15,697 nt of DNA from an uncultured Trueperaceae bacterium (GTDB lineage: Bacteria; Deinococcota; Deinococci; Deinococcales; Trueperaceae), in NCBI GenBank assembly GCA_937911855.1, contig CALDPK010000251.1, forward strand, positions 1-15,697, read 5' to 3'. The position numbers were made by a program, and so were the translations under genes. The notes below the pieces were generated by a model. It made no database searches and was not told the origin of the DNA. It saw only the letters and a list, made by a program, of their open reading frames with translations. Below are positions 1-7,291 of this stretch, one piece after another. Position 1 is the first letter of the stretch; the number at the start of each line of letters is the position of its first letter.

Positions 1-1
1 C

Positions 2-181
2 GACACGGCGCTGCTCGTGTCGGGCGACGGCGATTACGTGGAGCTGGTCGAAGCGATCAAACGCCTTGGCAAGCACGTCGAATGCGCCATGTTCAGGAAC
101 CAGTCAGCGGGCATCCTGATGGAGCACGTCGACGTGTTCACTCCGCTCGACGACCTCGACTGGAGCAAGATCGTCTTCTGA
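2..181 (+). CDS. NYN-domain (LabA/DUF88-like) protein, 3' end only
   Basis: This is an open frame entering from the left edge: 59 codons and a TGA stop at 179-181. It reads DTALLVSGDGDYVELVEAIK, then HVECAMFRNQSAGIL and VDVFTPLDDLDW. The hydrophobic strand followed by SGDGDY, a helix, and a second strand is the C-terminal half of the NYN domain, a PIN-like metal-dependent RNase fold; the GDGD aspartates are the usual metal ligands. Family members are thought to cut or process RNA, but no substrate can be inferred here. The N-terminal half lies outside the window. A terminator follows directly. The domain call is fairly sure; the biological role is unknown. Confidence 0.8.
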   Translation, partial: DTALLVSGDGDYVELVEAIKRLGKHVECAMFRNQSAGILMEHVDVFTPLDDLDWSKIVF

Positions 182-205
182 GGGCCTGACCTCTCCCCTG
201 TGATC

Positions 206-250
206 CAGCGCCGCGGCCATCTTCTGACTGCGGCGCTGCTTTGTTTGTGA
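206..250 (+). terminator. Rho-independent terminator after the NYN gene
   Basis: A perfect 9-base inverted repeat, CAGCGCCGC (206-214) with GCGGCGCTG (230-238), has a 15-base loop and is followed by the T-rich CTTTGTTTGT. The T-rich side lies on the + strand, so it serves the NYN gene. Nothing else is seen between 182 and the ligA stop at 313. Confidence 0.75.
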
Positions 251-312
251 CGTGCTTTTAATCACTGCTTGTGGTGGCATATTGGGTTTTCGGCTTATTA
301 AGAGAAATGGTG

Positions 313-2304
313 TCAGCTGCCGCCGACCAGCTCCAGCGCCGCCGCCTCATCCAGAACCTGCACGCCCAGTTCAACTGCGCGCTCCAGCTTCGAGCCGGCA
401 GCTTCACCGGCCACGAGGTAATCGGTCTTCTTGCTGACGGATCCAGAGACCTTGGCCCCGTGCGCCTCGAGCAGCTGCTTCATCTCCGAGCGCGGCATGC
501 TCAGCGTTCCGGTGATCACCACCGTCTTGCCGGACAGGACGCCGCCGGCTACGGCAGCCTGAGGAGCCTCGGGCTTAACCCCCCGCTCAAGCAGCAGCCG
601 GATGGTGCGCTGCAGCGTGGGCTCCTGCAGCACGTTCCTGACTGCGCTGGCGGTAGCGGGACCCACGTCCGGTACAGCCAGCAGCGCCTCCTCGCTTGCC
701 TCCAGCAGGTCGGTGAACGAAGGGAAGTAACGGGCCAGGACTTCCGCTGTCCGGCCGCCCACGTGGGGCAGGCCGAGCCCGGTGATGAAGGCGGCCAGTG
801 GCCGGGTCCGCGAAGCGTCGATCCCGTTGATGAGTTTCCGGGCCGAAGCTTCAGCGAAGCCCTCGAGCTCAGCGACCTGCCCTGCTTCCAGTATGTATAT
901 GTCTTCGAGCGCGCTCACCAGGCCGGCGTCGATCAGCTGGGCGACGGTGGAGGCACCCAGGCCTTCTATGTCCAGCGCTGCCCGCGAGGCGAAGTAGGTC
1001 AGGCGGCCATGCAGCTGCGCCGGGCAGGCGGGATTCTCGCACATGAGGTTGGCGCCCTTGACCACCAGGTCGGCGCCGCAGGATGGGCATTCTTCGGGAG
1101 GCTGCCAGGCCGGCGGGCGGTCCTCCGTCTCACGGTCCAGGTTGCTGACGATCTCGGGTATCACTCCGCCTGACTTGCGGAGCAGCACCCGGTCGCCGGG
1201 TCGCAGGTCAAGCTGGGTTACGAAACCGGGGTTGTGCAGCGTCGCGCGCGCCACCGTGGTGCCTTCCACCAGTCGTGGGGCAAGGTTCGCGACGGGAGTC
1301 ACCTTGCCGGTGCGGCCGATCTGGATGCTGATGCTTTCAAGTACGGTTTCGACTTCCTCGGCCGGGAACTTCCAGGCGATGGCCCAGCGGGGCGCCCGAC
1401 TGGTGCTGCCCAGTTCGATGGAGTCGGCGATGCTGGCGACCTTGAGGACTACTCCGTCGACGTCGTATTCGAGCTGCGGCCTGAGTTCCTGCCATTCGCT
1501 CAGGAGCTGCCGGGTGTCTTCCTCGCCGCTTACGCGCCTGCGCAGCGGGTTGGTGCCGAAACCTTTCGCAGCGAGCCAGTCGAGAAGCTCTTCCCTGTCG
1601 GTGATGCCGAGTTGCTCGGGCCTGCCCACGTCATAGAGGAAGGCTTCGAGCCTGCGGCTGTAGGTGATGCGGGCGTCAAGCTGGCGGAGTGCGCCGGAGG
1701 CTGCGTTGCGCGGGTTCATGAACAGGCTTTCGCCGCTCGCTTCGCGTTCGGCGTTGATGCGCAGGAATTCGCTGCGTGGCATGAATATCTCGCCGCGCAC
1801 CTCGAATTCGGCGGGCGCGTCTTCTACCCGGCGGGGAATGGCGTCTATCGCCAGCACGTTGGCGCTGACGTCTTCGCCCTGGCGGCCGTTGCCGCGGGTG
1901 GCTGCCCAGACCATCTCGCCGTTGCGGTAGAGGATGCTGACGGACAGTCCGTCAACCTTGGGCTCGGCCAGCAGGTCGACGCTGCCGGGCCGGTCCAGGC
2001 CGCGCTGCACCCGGTTCACGAACGCGGAAATTTCGCTTTCTTCGAAGGCGTTGTCGAGTGAGTACATCGGGGTCAGGTGGGTGACGGTGGCGAAGGAGGA
2101 CTGAAGCGGCGAGCCGACCGTCTGAGTGGGTGAGTCGGCCGTTACCAGTTCCGGGTGATCCCGTTCCAGGGCGACGAGTTCGTGATAGAGCCGGTCGTAC
2201 TGTGCGTCGGTCAGGTCGGGCTGTTCGAGCACGTAGTAGCGGTAGATGGCGTCCCTGAGCCGGTTACGCAGCTCCGTGGCCCGCCTGGCAACATCGGGAT
2301 CCAT
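313..2304 (-). CDS. ligA: NAD-dependent DNA ligase LigA
   Basis: LigA seals nicks in duplex DNA in replication and repair, using NAD+ to adenylate itself. The 663-residue protein has the full family layout: domain Ia with YRYYVLEQPDLTDAQYD (about 21-37), the adenylation domain with the AMP-accepting lysine in AEPKVDGLS (K116), the OB fold around 320-390, a four-cysteine zinc finger (C406, C409, C422, C427), helix-hairpin-helix repeats with GLGLPHVGGRTAE and VPDVGPATA (about 445-560), and a C-terminal BRCT domain with GKTVVITGTL (about 588-663). I start it at the ATG at 2304 (MDPDVARRATELR). The frame stays open to an ATG at 2379, but those 25 extra residues are unlike the family, lack a ribosome binding site, and would overlap the divergent promoter at 2353-2361. 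The gene is divergent from the BMP gene. Its function is essential in most bacteria. Confidence 0.97.
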   Translation of the reverse strand: MDPDVARRATELRNRLRDAIYRYYVLEQPDLTDAQYDRLYHELVALERDHPELVTADSPTQTVGSPLQSSFATVTHLTPMYSLDNAFEESEISAFVNRVQRGLDRPGSVDLLAEPKVDGLSVSILYRNGEMVWAATRGNGRQGEDVSANVLAIDAIPRRVEDAPAEFEVRGEIFMPRSEFLRINAEREASGESLFMNPRNAASGALRQLDARITYSRRLEAFLYDVGRPEQLGITDREELLDWLAAKGFGTNPLRRRVSGEEDTRQLLSEWQELRPQLEYDVDGVVLKVASIADSIELGSTSRAPRWAIAWKFPAEEVETVLESISIQIGRTGKVTPVANLAPRLVEGTTVARATLHNPGFVTQLDLRPGDRVLLRKSGGVIPEIVSNLDRETEDRPPAWQPPEECPSCGADLVVKGANLMCENPACPAQLHGRLTYFASRAALDIEGLGASTVAQLIDAGLVSALEDIYILEAGQVAELEGFAEASARKLINGIDASRTRPLAAFITGLGLPHVGGRTAEVLARYFPSFTDLLEASEEALLAVPDVGPATASAVRNVLQEPTLQRTIRLLLERGVKPEAPQAAVAGGVLSGKTVVITGTLSMPRSEMKQLLEAHGAKVSGSVSKKTDYLVAGEAAGSKLERAVELGVQVLDEAAALELVGGS

Positions 2305-2352
2305 ACATGAGATTACCACCAGCGTTTGCTGAAGGTTTGCCCTCTGCTGGCC

Positions 2353-2361
2353 TGCTATACT
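2353..2361 (+). promoter_or_regulatory. Extended -10 promoter of the BMP gene
   Basis: TGCTATACT has the extended -10 form TG-N-TATACT. No good -35 box sits 16-18 bases upstream, which fits an extended -10 promoter. It lies 34 bases before the BMP ATG, so the leader would be short, and about 50 bases from the divergent ligA start. Confidence 0.55.
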
Positions 2362-2394
2362 CGGTATGGAAACTTTCATTCTGGAGGCATTTGC

Positions 2395-3534
2395 ATGAAC
2401 AATGTTCTGAAAAAAGTCACGGCCCTTGTTGCCGGCGCAGCCATCGTTGGCTCCGCAGCCCTGGCGCAGGATTTCGTGGTTGGCATCACTTTCGATGCGG
2501 GCGGCAAGTTTGACGCTTCGTTCAACGAAGGTACCTGGAACGGCCTCGTACGCGCGGTGGACGAACTGTCCGCCACTTACGAGATCGACATCCTCGAGTA
2601 CGAACCTTCCGCAGGCGGCCAGACCGCTGACGGTCAGCGCCGCATGGCTGGCGAGCAGGGTGCTGAACTGATCATCGCTCCGGGCTTCAACCAGCAGGAT
2701 GCTGTCGAGTCGGTAGCTGCCGAGTACCCCAACACCAACTTCGTCCTCATCGACGCTGTTGCTGCTGACGCTGACAACATCCGCAGTGTGGTCTTCCGTG
2801 ACCAGGAAGGCTCCTACCTCGTCGGCTATATGGCTGGCCTGCTGACCCAGACCGGCACCGTCGGTTTCGTCGGCGGCATGGACGTGCCCCTGATCCGCAA
2901 CTTCAACCAGGGTTACGAGATGGGTGTCATGGCAGCCTGCGCTGACTGCACCGTCATCTCCAACTACGTCGGCGTCACGCCTGATGCCTGGAACGACCCG
3001 GCCACCGCCAAGGAACTCGCCTCACTGCAGCACGCCCAGAGCGCGGACATCATCTTCTCCGCTGCCGGCGGCTCCGGCCGTGGCGTCAATGACTTCATCA
3101 ACGAGACCATGTGCCACGTGCCCGCGGGCAACCTGCGCAACGCGGAGTTCAAGGACCTGACCGATTCGATCGAGAAGTCCGTTGAGTACACCGTGGTCTG
3201 CGCTGATAACGCCGTTCCCCTGTTCTTCATCGGCGTTGACTCCAACCAGAACCCCGAAGGTGACACCGACGGCAACCCCGCCACCCTGAACCACGGTCTG
3301 TCCAGCATGCTCAAGCGTGTCGACACCGCTGCCTACACGGCAGTCATGGACGTCGTGGACGGCACGTTCACCCCCGGCCTGCAGGAACTCGGCGTCGCCG
3401 AGCAGGGCGTGGGCTTCGCTCTGGACGAGTACAACGAAGCCCTGCTTTCGCAGGACGTGCTTGACCAGCTGGCAGCTGTCAGCGAGCAGATCGCCGCAGG
3501 CGAGATCGTAGTCCCCGACTACCGCGAGCAGTAA
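2395..3534 (+). CDS. BMP-family ABC transporter substrate-binding protein
   Basis: The 379-residue protein is a periplasmic binding protein of the basic membrane protein (BMP, PnrA/Med-like) family, whose known members bind nucleosides or similar compounds for an ABC importer. A Sec signal peptide ends in SAALA-QD (cleavage after residue 24); there is no lipobox cysteine, so it should be soluble and periplasmic. Family landmarks are VVGITFDAGGKFDASFNEG (about 28-46), GAELIIAPGF, FVLIDAV, RDQEGSYLVGYMAGLL, GTVGFVGGMDVPLIRNFNQG (about 154-173), FSAAGGSGRGV and FFIGVDSNQ. About 40 residues sit between the GGSGRG and GVDSNQ elements; that stretch holds C240 and C269, and C182/C185 also form a pair. 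The ATG at 2395 has GGAGG at 2383-2387, 7 bases away. No permease or ATPase gene is adjacent, so it is an orphan binding protein. The ligand cannot be told from sequence. Confidence 0.9.
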   Translation: MNNVLKKVTALVAGAAIVGSAALAQDFVVGITFDAGGKFDASFNEGTWNGLVRAVDELSATYEIDILEYEPSAGGQTADGQRRMAGEQGAELIIAPGFNQQDAVESVAAEYPNTNFVLIDAVAADADNIRSVVFRDQEGSYLVGYMAGLLTQTGTVGFVGGMDVPLIRNFNQGYEMGVMAACADCTVISNYVGVTPDAWNDPATAKELASLQHAQSADIIFSAAGGSGRGVNDFINETMCHVPAGNLRNAEFKDLTDSIEKSVEYTVVCADNAVPLFFIGVDSNQNPEGDTDGNPATLNHGLSSMLKRVDTAAYTAVMDVVDGTFTPGLQELGVAEQGVGFALDEYNEALLSQDVLDQLAAVSEQIAAGEIVVPDYREQ

Positions 3535-3568
3535 ACTGACTGCGTCCTGAAGACGCACCAGTGATCGG

Positions 3569-3603
3569 GTGGCCCGGCTGATTCAGCCGGGCCACTTCTT
3601 TTT
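3569..3603 (+). terminator. Strong Rho-independent terminator after the BMP gene
   Basis: A perfect 12-base stem, GTGGCCCGGCTG (3569-3580) with CAGCCGGGCCAC (3584-3595), has the 3-base loop ATT and is followed by TTCTTTTT. A smaller hairpin, TGCGTC/GACGCA, lies just before it at 3541-3557. Together they isolate the BMP gene from rnpB. Confidence 0.92.
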
Positions 3604-3629
3604 GGCGAACGCGTCCGGCTCGGCGCGCA

Positions 3630-3638
3630 TGTTAAAAT
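3630..3638 (+). promoter_or_regulatory. Extended -10 promoter of rnpB
   Basis: TGTTAAAAT (TG-N-TAAAAT) lies 6 bases before the first base of the RNase P P1 helix at 3644, the correct distance for transcription to start there. No clear -35 box is seen. It follows the BMP terminator closely, so rnpB should be transcribed on its own. Confidence 0.6.
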
Positions 3639-3643
3639 CAGGG

Positions 3644-4003
<360 letters not shown>

Positions 4004-4021
4004 AAAACTACAGGCAACGGT

Positions 4022-4068
4022 CCGTCCGGCAGTCGGCGCTCAGCGCGCGGCTGCCGGACGGCCTGCTT
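4022..4068 (+). terminator. Terminator hairpin between rnpB and pabB, possibly bidirectional
   Basis: A perfect 11-base inverted repeat, CCGTCCGGCAG (4022-4032) with CTGCCGGACGG (4051-4061), is followed by CCTGCTTTCC. The loop contains a nested GCGC-rich stem. It lies 18 bases after the rnpB 3' end, and the stop codon of the convergent pabB (4040-4042) falls inside the loop. On the minus strand the downstream tract (TGTAGTTTTG) is also only moderately T-rich, so its strength either way is uncertain. Confidence 0.6.
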
Positions 4069-5212
4069 TCCATGCTTCTGGCGTGCCGGGCAGGAAGGAC
4101 GCCTTGAGCAGTGCCTCGCCGTACTCCGCAGCCGGATCCGAATCCCAGGTGATTCCACCGCCAGTCCCGTAGATGACCTCGCCTGTGGCTGCCTCATGCT
4201 GCAGCGTCCGTATGGCTACATTGAACGCCCACGGGCCCCCGGGTTCGGCGAAACCGATCGTGCCGCAGTAGATGCCCCTCGGGGCAGGCTCGAGTTCCCT
4301 GATGATGCCCATCGTGCTTGCCTTGGGTGCGCCTGTCACCGAACCGCACGGGAACAGTGCCGCCATGACTTCCGCAAGTCCGGCGCCAGGCTGCAGGTCA
4401 GCGGTGACCGTGGAGGTCAGTGCATGAAACGTGGGCTGGGATTCCAGCTGCAGCAGCTGGGGCACCCGGACCGAGCCCGGGCGGGCGACGCGGCCCAGGT
4501 CGTTGCGCAGCAGGTCGGTGATCATGACGTTCTCGGCCCGCTCTTTCGGCGAATCGAGCAGGTCCCGTCTGAGCTGCTCATCCTCTTGCGGGTTCACAGA
4601 ACGGCGGGCGGTTCCTTTCATCGGCCGGGTCGTTAAGGTGCCGCCATGCTGCACGAAGAACAGCTCAGGCGAGCACGAGAGCAGCTGGTGGGTGCCGATG
4701 TCGACGAACACCGACCAGGGCGCGGGCTGCCGCAGCTGCAGTTCGCGGTACAGGCCGGCTGCGGAGCCGGTAAGGCGTGCGCGCAGGCGCATGGTGTGGT
4801 TCACCTGGTACGTGTCACCCGCCGCGATCCGCTGCTTCACTTCCGTGATGGCGGCTGCATGCCCGGCGGGACCGGTATCCGGCTGCCAGTCACCGAGCGT
4901 GAACGGGTCGCCCTGAGCCATGTCGGCGGGTTCACCACGCCTGTCGAAAGCCGCGAACCAGGCCAGCGGCAACCCCTGCAACGACGAACCATGTACGGTC
5001 AGCGCACTGTCCATGGCTGGCGCAGCTTCATAGCTGAGAAAGCCGGCGACGCTCAGGCCAGCCTCCAGTGCCTGCTGGGCTTCAGCCAGCACTCCGGTCA
5101 CGTCGCCTGCAGCATCTGCCCGCCACACCTTCACGGGCGAGGCGAACTCGCGCTTCAATGAAAGTCCGTCATGGCCAGCGAAATCGAATCTCAGTCGCAC
5201 GCGCGCCAGCAT
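4040..5212 (-). CDS. pabB: Aminodeoxychorismate synthase component I (PabB)
   Basis: PabB joins chorismate and ammonia to 4-amino-4-deoxychorismate in the folate pathway, normally with glutaminase PabA, which is not in the window. The 390-residue protein has a short N-terminal part (FLSYEAAPAMDSAL, about 58-71) and the chorismate-binding domain: GDTYQVNHTMRLRA, SPELFF, DSPKERAENVMITDLLRNDLGR, FHALTSTV, ALFPCGSVTGAPK, GGGITWDSDPAAEYGE. The motif PMKGT (K199) carries the lysine typical of PabB where TrpE has alanine, which decides between the two. I start at the ATG at 5212 (MLARVRLRFDF) with a weak GGAAG upstream. A TTG at 5242 would add ten residues but has no ribosome binding site. The C-terminus ends after the chorismate domain, with no PabC fusion. 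The stop falls in the hairpin shared with rnpB. Confidence 0.9.
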   Translation of the reverse strand: MLARVRLRFDFAGHDGLSLKREFASPVKVWRADAAGDVTGVLAEAQQALEAGLSVAGFLSYEAAPAMDSALTVHGSSLQGLPLAWFAAFDRRGEPADMAQGDPFTLGDWQPDTGPAGHAAAITEVKQRIAAGDTYQVNHTMRLRARLTGSAAGLYRELQLRQPAPWSVFVDIGTHQLLSCSPELFFVQHGGTLTTRPMKGTARRSVNPQEDEQLRRDLLDSPKERAENVMITDLLRNDLGRVARPGSVRVPQLLQLESQPTFHALTSTVTADLQPGAGLAEVMAALFPCGSVTGAPKASTMGIIRELEPAPRGIYCGTIGFAEPGGPWAFNVAIRTLQHEAATGEVIYGTGGGITWDSDPAAEYGEALLKASFLPGTPEAWKAGRPAAAR

Positions 5213-5260
5213 ACTTCCATCAGGTAGACTCTGCTCTATCAATAATTCAAGGGGGAGCGA

Positions 5261-5944
5261 ATGAAACTCAATCGGTCAACAGTGAAGAACGGTTTCCTGG
5301 GACTGGCTCTGGCCGGGCTGCTGGCGGCCTGCGCAGTGCCTGCGGTACTTGAGCCGCAGCGCACGGCAGCCGTGCCCATGCCGGTCAACGACGCCGGCGT
5401 GACGGTGGTCACCGGAGCCGTGCCCGGCTACGAAGGCAACGCCGGCACCATCGGTGCAAGCTTCGACGTGCGCAACGTGGAAGTGAACTACGCCAGCGGA
5501 ACGATCACAGACAGCGGCGCTTTCACCCTGGAGCTGCAGGTACCGCCGCGCGACGCGCTGCTGGAAGTGGCTGACGCCTGGCCAGCCGGACTTGACATCA
5601 TCAGCAGCAACCCGCAGGCACGCCTTGCCTTCATCTACTACTACGCGGTCTACGAAGGCCGTGAACGCCCGGCGGGCTGGATCTTCGCGGATTCGGTCGA
5701 AGACCCCGAGGAGGATCCGGAGGCCGGTGACATCTACGCCGCTTACGTGTACGCCAACGAGCCGACCCGCATCCGCATCAACGCCACAGCCAGCGGGTAC
5801 CGCTACGTGTCCGACCTCAACCTGGCGCGCGGCTGGAACCGGGTCGTCACCGAAGTCGTCAGCGTCGCTCCTGGCATCGTCACGCAGCGCGAGACCGTCG
5901 ACTACTCCAGGCCGGTGCCATGGCAGTACCTGGAGAACGAATAG
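5261..5944 (+). CDS. Lipoprotein of unknown function
   Basis: The 227-residue product begins MKLNRSTVKNGFLGLALAG and then LLAACAVP: a basic start, a hydrophobic helix and the lipobox L-A-A-C with the lipidated cysteine at C24. It is therefore an exported lipid-anchored protein. The mature part begins PAVLEPQRTAAVPMP, followed by a strand-rich region (VTVVTGAVPGYEGNAGTI, GTITDSGAFTLELQVP) suggesting a beta-sandwich. A stretch RLAFIYYYAVYEG, an acidic turn EDPEEDPEAGD and YAAYVYANEPTRIRINA follow. The C-terminus contains LARGWNRVVTEVV. I do not recognise the family. The ATG at 5261 has GGGGGAG at 5251-5257. The gene stands alone: pabB is divergent upstream and a dehydrogenase is convergent downstream. 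Confidence is high that it is a gene; function is open. Confidence 0.85.
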   Translation: MKLNRSTVKNGFLGLALAGLLAACAVPAVLEPQRTAAVPMPVNDAGVTVVTGAVPGYEGNAGTIGASFDVRNVEVNYASGTITDSGAFTLELQVPPRDALLEVADAWPAGLDIISSNPQARLAFIYYYAVYEGRERPAGWIFADSVEDPEEDPEAGDIYAAYVYANEPTRIRINATASGYRYVSDLNLARGWNRVVTEVVSVAPGIVTQRETVDYSRPVPWQYLENE

Positions 5945-5967
5945 ACCGGAAGTAACGTTCCTGAGCA

Positions 5968-6007
5968 AACGCCGCGGCTGCAACAGCAACCCGCGGCGTT
6001 CTGCTGT
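5968..6007. terminator. Hairpin terminator between convergent genes
   Basis: A perfect 10-base inverted repeat, AACGCCGCGG (5968-5977) with CCGCGGCGTT (5991-6000), has a 13-base loop and is followed by CTGCTGTT on +. It sits between the lipoprotein stop (5944) and the stop of the convergent dehydrogenase (6008), so it can serve both. The T-tracts are poor in both directions. Confidence 0.6.
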
Positions 6008-6958
6008 TCAGTAGCCGCTCTGTTTGTCGACCACGTTGCGGAGTTCCCGGCCGGCCAGGAACCGTTCCAGGTTGTCGATGAAGATCTGGAAAGACCGCCG
6101 TGCGTAAAGGGGTGTGTCGCCCGAGTAGTGGCTCGTGACGATCACGTTGTCCATGCCCCAGAGTGGCGAATCAGAGGGCAGCGGTTCTTCTGCAAACACG
6201 TCCAATCCCGCGCCCTTTATGACGCCGTTGTTCAGAGCGTCCGTCAGGGCAGCCTCGTCCACCGTGCCGCCCCGGCCGATGTTGATCAGGTACGCGGTGT
6301 CCTTCATCGCACGGAACTCGTTCTCGGCGAACATGTTGCGCGTGTCGCTGGTGAGCGGGACCGTCAGCACCACGAAATCCGCTTCAGGCAGCAGATCTTC
6401 GAGCCGGCCGATCTCATCAACGCCTTCAGGTACCTGGCCGGAGCTGCGCCTGACGCCCGTCACGCGCATGCCCAGTGCCTGGGCCACCTTGCCGGTGCGT
6501 TCACCGATGCGGCCGACGCCGACGAGCAGCATGGTCTTCCCTGCCAGTTCGAAAACTTCCGGCGGACGGACGGGCCACTGCGCTGCAGCCTGGTTGCGGG
6601 CGGCCTCCGGGAAGCCGCGCGCGAACGCCAGCATGAAGGCGATGACGTGCTCGGCGATCGGGATGGCGTGGACGCCTGAGGTGTTGGTGAGCACGAAGTC
6701 CTTTGCCGCCACATCCGGGTAATCCAGCAGCCAGTCGGCGCCGGCGCTCCACTGCTGGTACCACTTGAGTGAATCAGCCTGTTGCAGCAGCCGCCGCGGC
6801 ACGTTGCCGAACGCTATCTCCACGTCTGGCAGGTTGGCTTCCATCACTGTCTCGTCTGCTGTAACAACCACTTCATGGTCCGGCGCCAGTTTCTTGATGG
6901 CTTCGATCTCAGCGGCTTCCAGGGTGCCGTCTTTCAGTGCTATGAGCAGTTTCTTCAT
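6008..6958 (-). CDS. D-2-hydroxyacid dehydrogenase (NAD(P)-dependent)
   Basis: The 316-residue enzyme belongs to the D-isomer 2-hydroxyacid dehydrogenases, which interconvert 2-keto acids and D-2-hydroxy acids. It has the Rossmann motif GVGRIG (147-152), catalytic Arg in INIGRGGTVDEAAL (R229), Glu in DVFAEEPLP (E258) and His in IVTSHYSGDTP (H277), plus the substrate-loop segment TNTSGVHAIPIAEHV (91-105). After the second Rossmann strand it has VTGVRRS (R170, R171) where NAD-preferring members carry an acidic residue, which suggests NADPH use as in glyoxylate/hydroxypyruvate reductases. I start at the ATG at 6958 (MKKLLIALKDG) with AGGTAAG upstream. In-frame ATGs at 6973 and 6982 are alternatives; AAGGAG lies directly against the 6973 codon. 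The substrate cannot be fixed from sequence. Confidence 0.9.
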   Translation of the reverse strand: MKKLLIALKDGTLEAAEIEAIKKLAPDHEVVVTADETVMEANLPDVEIAFGNVPRRLLQQADSLKWYQQWSAGADWLLDYPDVAAKDFVLTNTSGVHAIPIAEHVIAFMLAFARGFPEAARNQAAAQWPVRPPEVFELAGKTMLLVGVGRIGERTGKVAQALGMRVTGVRRSSGQVPEGVDEIGRLEDLLPEADFVVLTVPLTSDTRNMFAENEFRAMKDTAYLINIGRGGTVDEAALTDALNNGVIKGAGLDVFAEEPLPSDSPLWGMDNVIVTSHYSGDTPLYARRSFQIFIDNLERFLAGRELRNVVDKQSGY

Positions 6959-7053
6959 CGTCTTACCTGTCATCTCCTTCATCAGGACCCCGATCCGTCA
7001 GGTCCTTACTGTGCCAGTGCATTGCACGGTACCGCGCGCAGCTCGCGACGCGG

Positions 7054-7083
7054 GCCTGACGGCCGTTTTACGGCCGGGCAGGC
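7054..7083. repeat. Stable inverted repeat in the intergenic region upstream of mraZ
   Basis: An outer stem GCCTG (7054-7058) / CAGGC (7079-7083) encloses an inner stem CGGCCGT (7060-7066) / ACGGCCG (7070-7076) with a 3-base TTT loop and a small asymmetric internal loop. Neither side has a T-tract, so it is not a standard terminator. The rest of 6983-7185 holds no gene that I can support. Confidence 0.5.
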
Positions 7084-7208
7084 GTGAACCTGAGGGTATA
7101 CGGAAACCTTACCGGTTCCCAGCTGTTGCCATTTTGTTCGCGCCCAGGGCGGTTCCAGTAGTGCCAGGTGGGGCCAAAGTGCCTGATTGAGGAAAAAGTA
7201 ACATATCG

Positions 7209-7233
7209 GTGGGAAACTGTGGGGCAGGGTGGG
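7209..7233 (+). promoter_or_regulatory. MraZ operator: three GTGGG boxes at 10-base spacing
   Basis: GTGGG occurs at 7209-7213, 7219-7223 and 7229-7233, starts exactly 10 bases apart, in the frame GTGGGAAACT GTGGGGCAGG GTGGG. MraZ is known to bind short direct TGGGN/GTGGG repeats with about one helical turn spacing in front of mraZ. The array lies directly upstream of the proposed -10 and would cover the -35 region, which fits autorepression of the dcw operon. Confidence 0.85.
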
Positions 7234-7240
7234 AAAACTG

Positions 7241-7249
7241 TGATAAGGT
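7241..7249 (+). promoter_or_regulatory. Probable promoter of the dcw operon
   Basis: TGATAAGGT matches the extended -10 form TG-N-TAnnnT at the end of the GTGGG array. Transcription from it would start near 7256 and leave a leader of about 78 bases. A TTGAGG at 7187-7192 could be a -35 box for another start, but the matching -10 position is poor. The assignment rests on position and form only. Confidence 0.45.
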
Positions 7250-7291
7250 TACCCATGCCAAGGGGGCACCGTGGTGCCGCACTCAGGGAAA

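Noticed and set aside
271..1173. Long + strand open frame inside ligA
   Set aside because: It is the antisense shadow of ligA, whose protein is complete and conserved through this stretch. The same holds for 1234-2061.
2305..2379. N-terminal extension of LigA to an ATG at 2379
   Set aside because: The extra 25 residues do not look like LigA, have no ribosome binding site and would cover the divergent BMP promoter.
2326..2394. TTG start 23 codons upstream of the BMP ATG
   Set aside because: It would put residues in front of a good signal peptide, and it lies upstream of the -10 box; the ATG at 2395 has a well-placed GGAGG.
4646..5161. + strand open frame opposite pabB
   Set aside because: Shadow of pabB, which has all its family motifs on the minus strand.
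4040..5212. TrpE (anthranilate synthase) as identity for the chorismate enzyme
   Set aside because: The PMKGT lysine and short N-terminal domain point to PabB; no trp genes are nearby.
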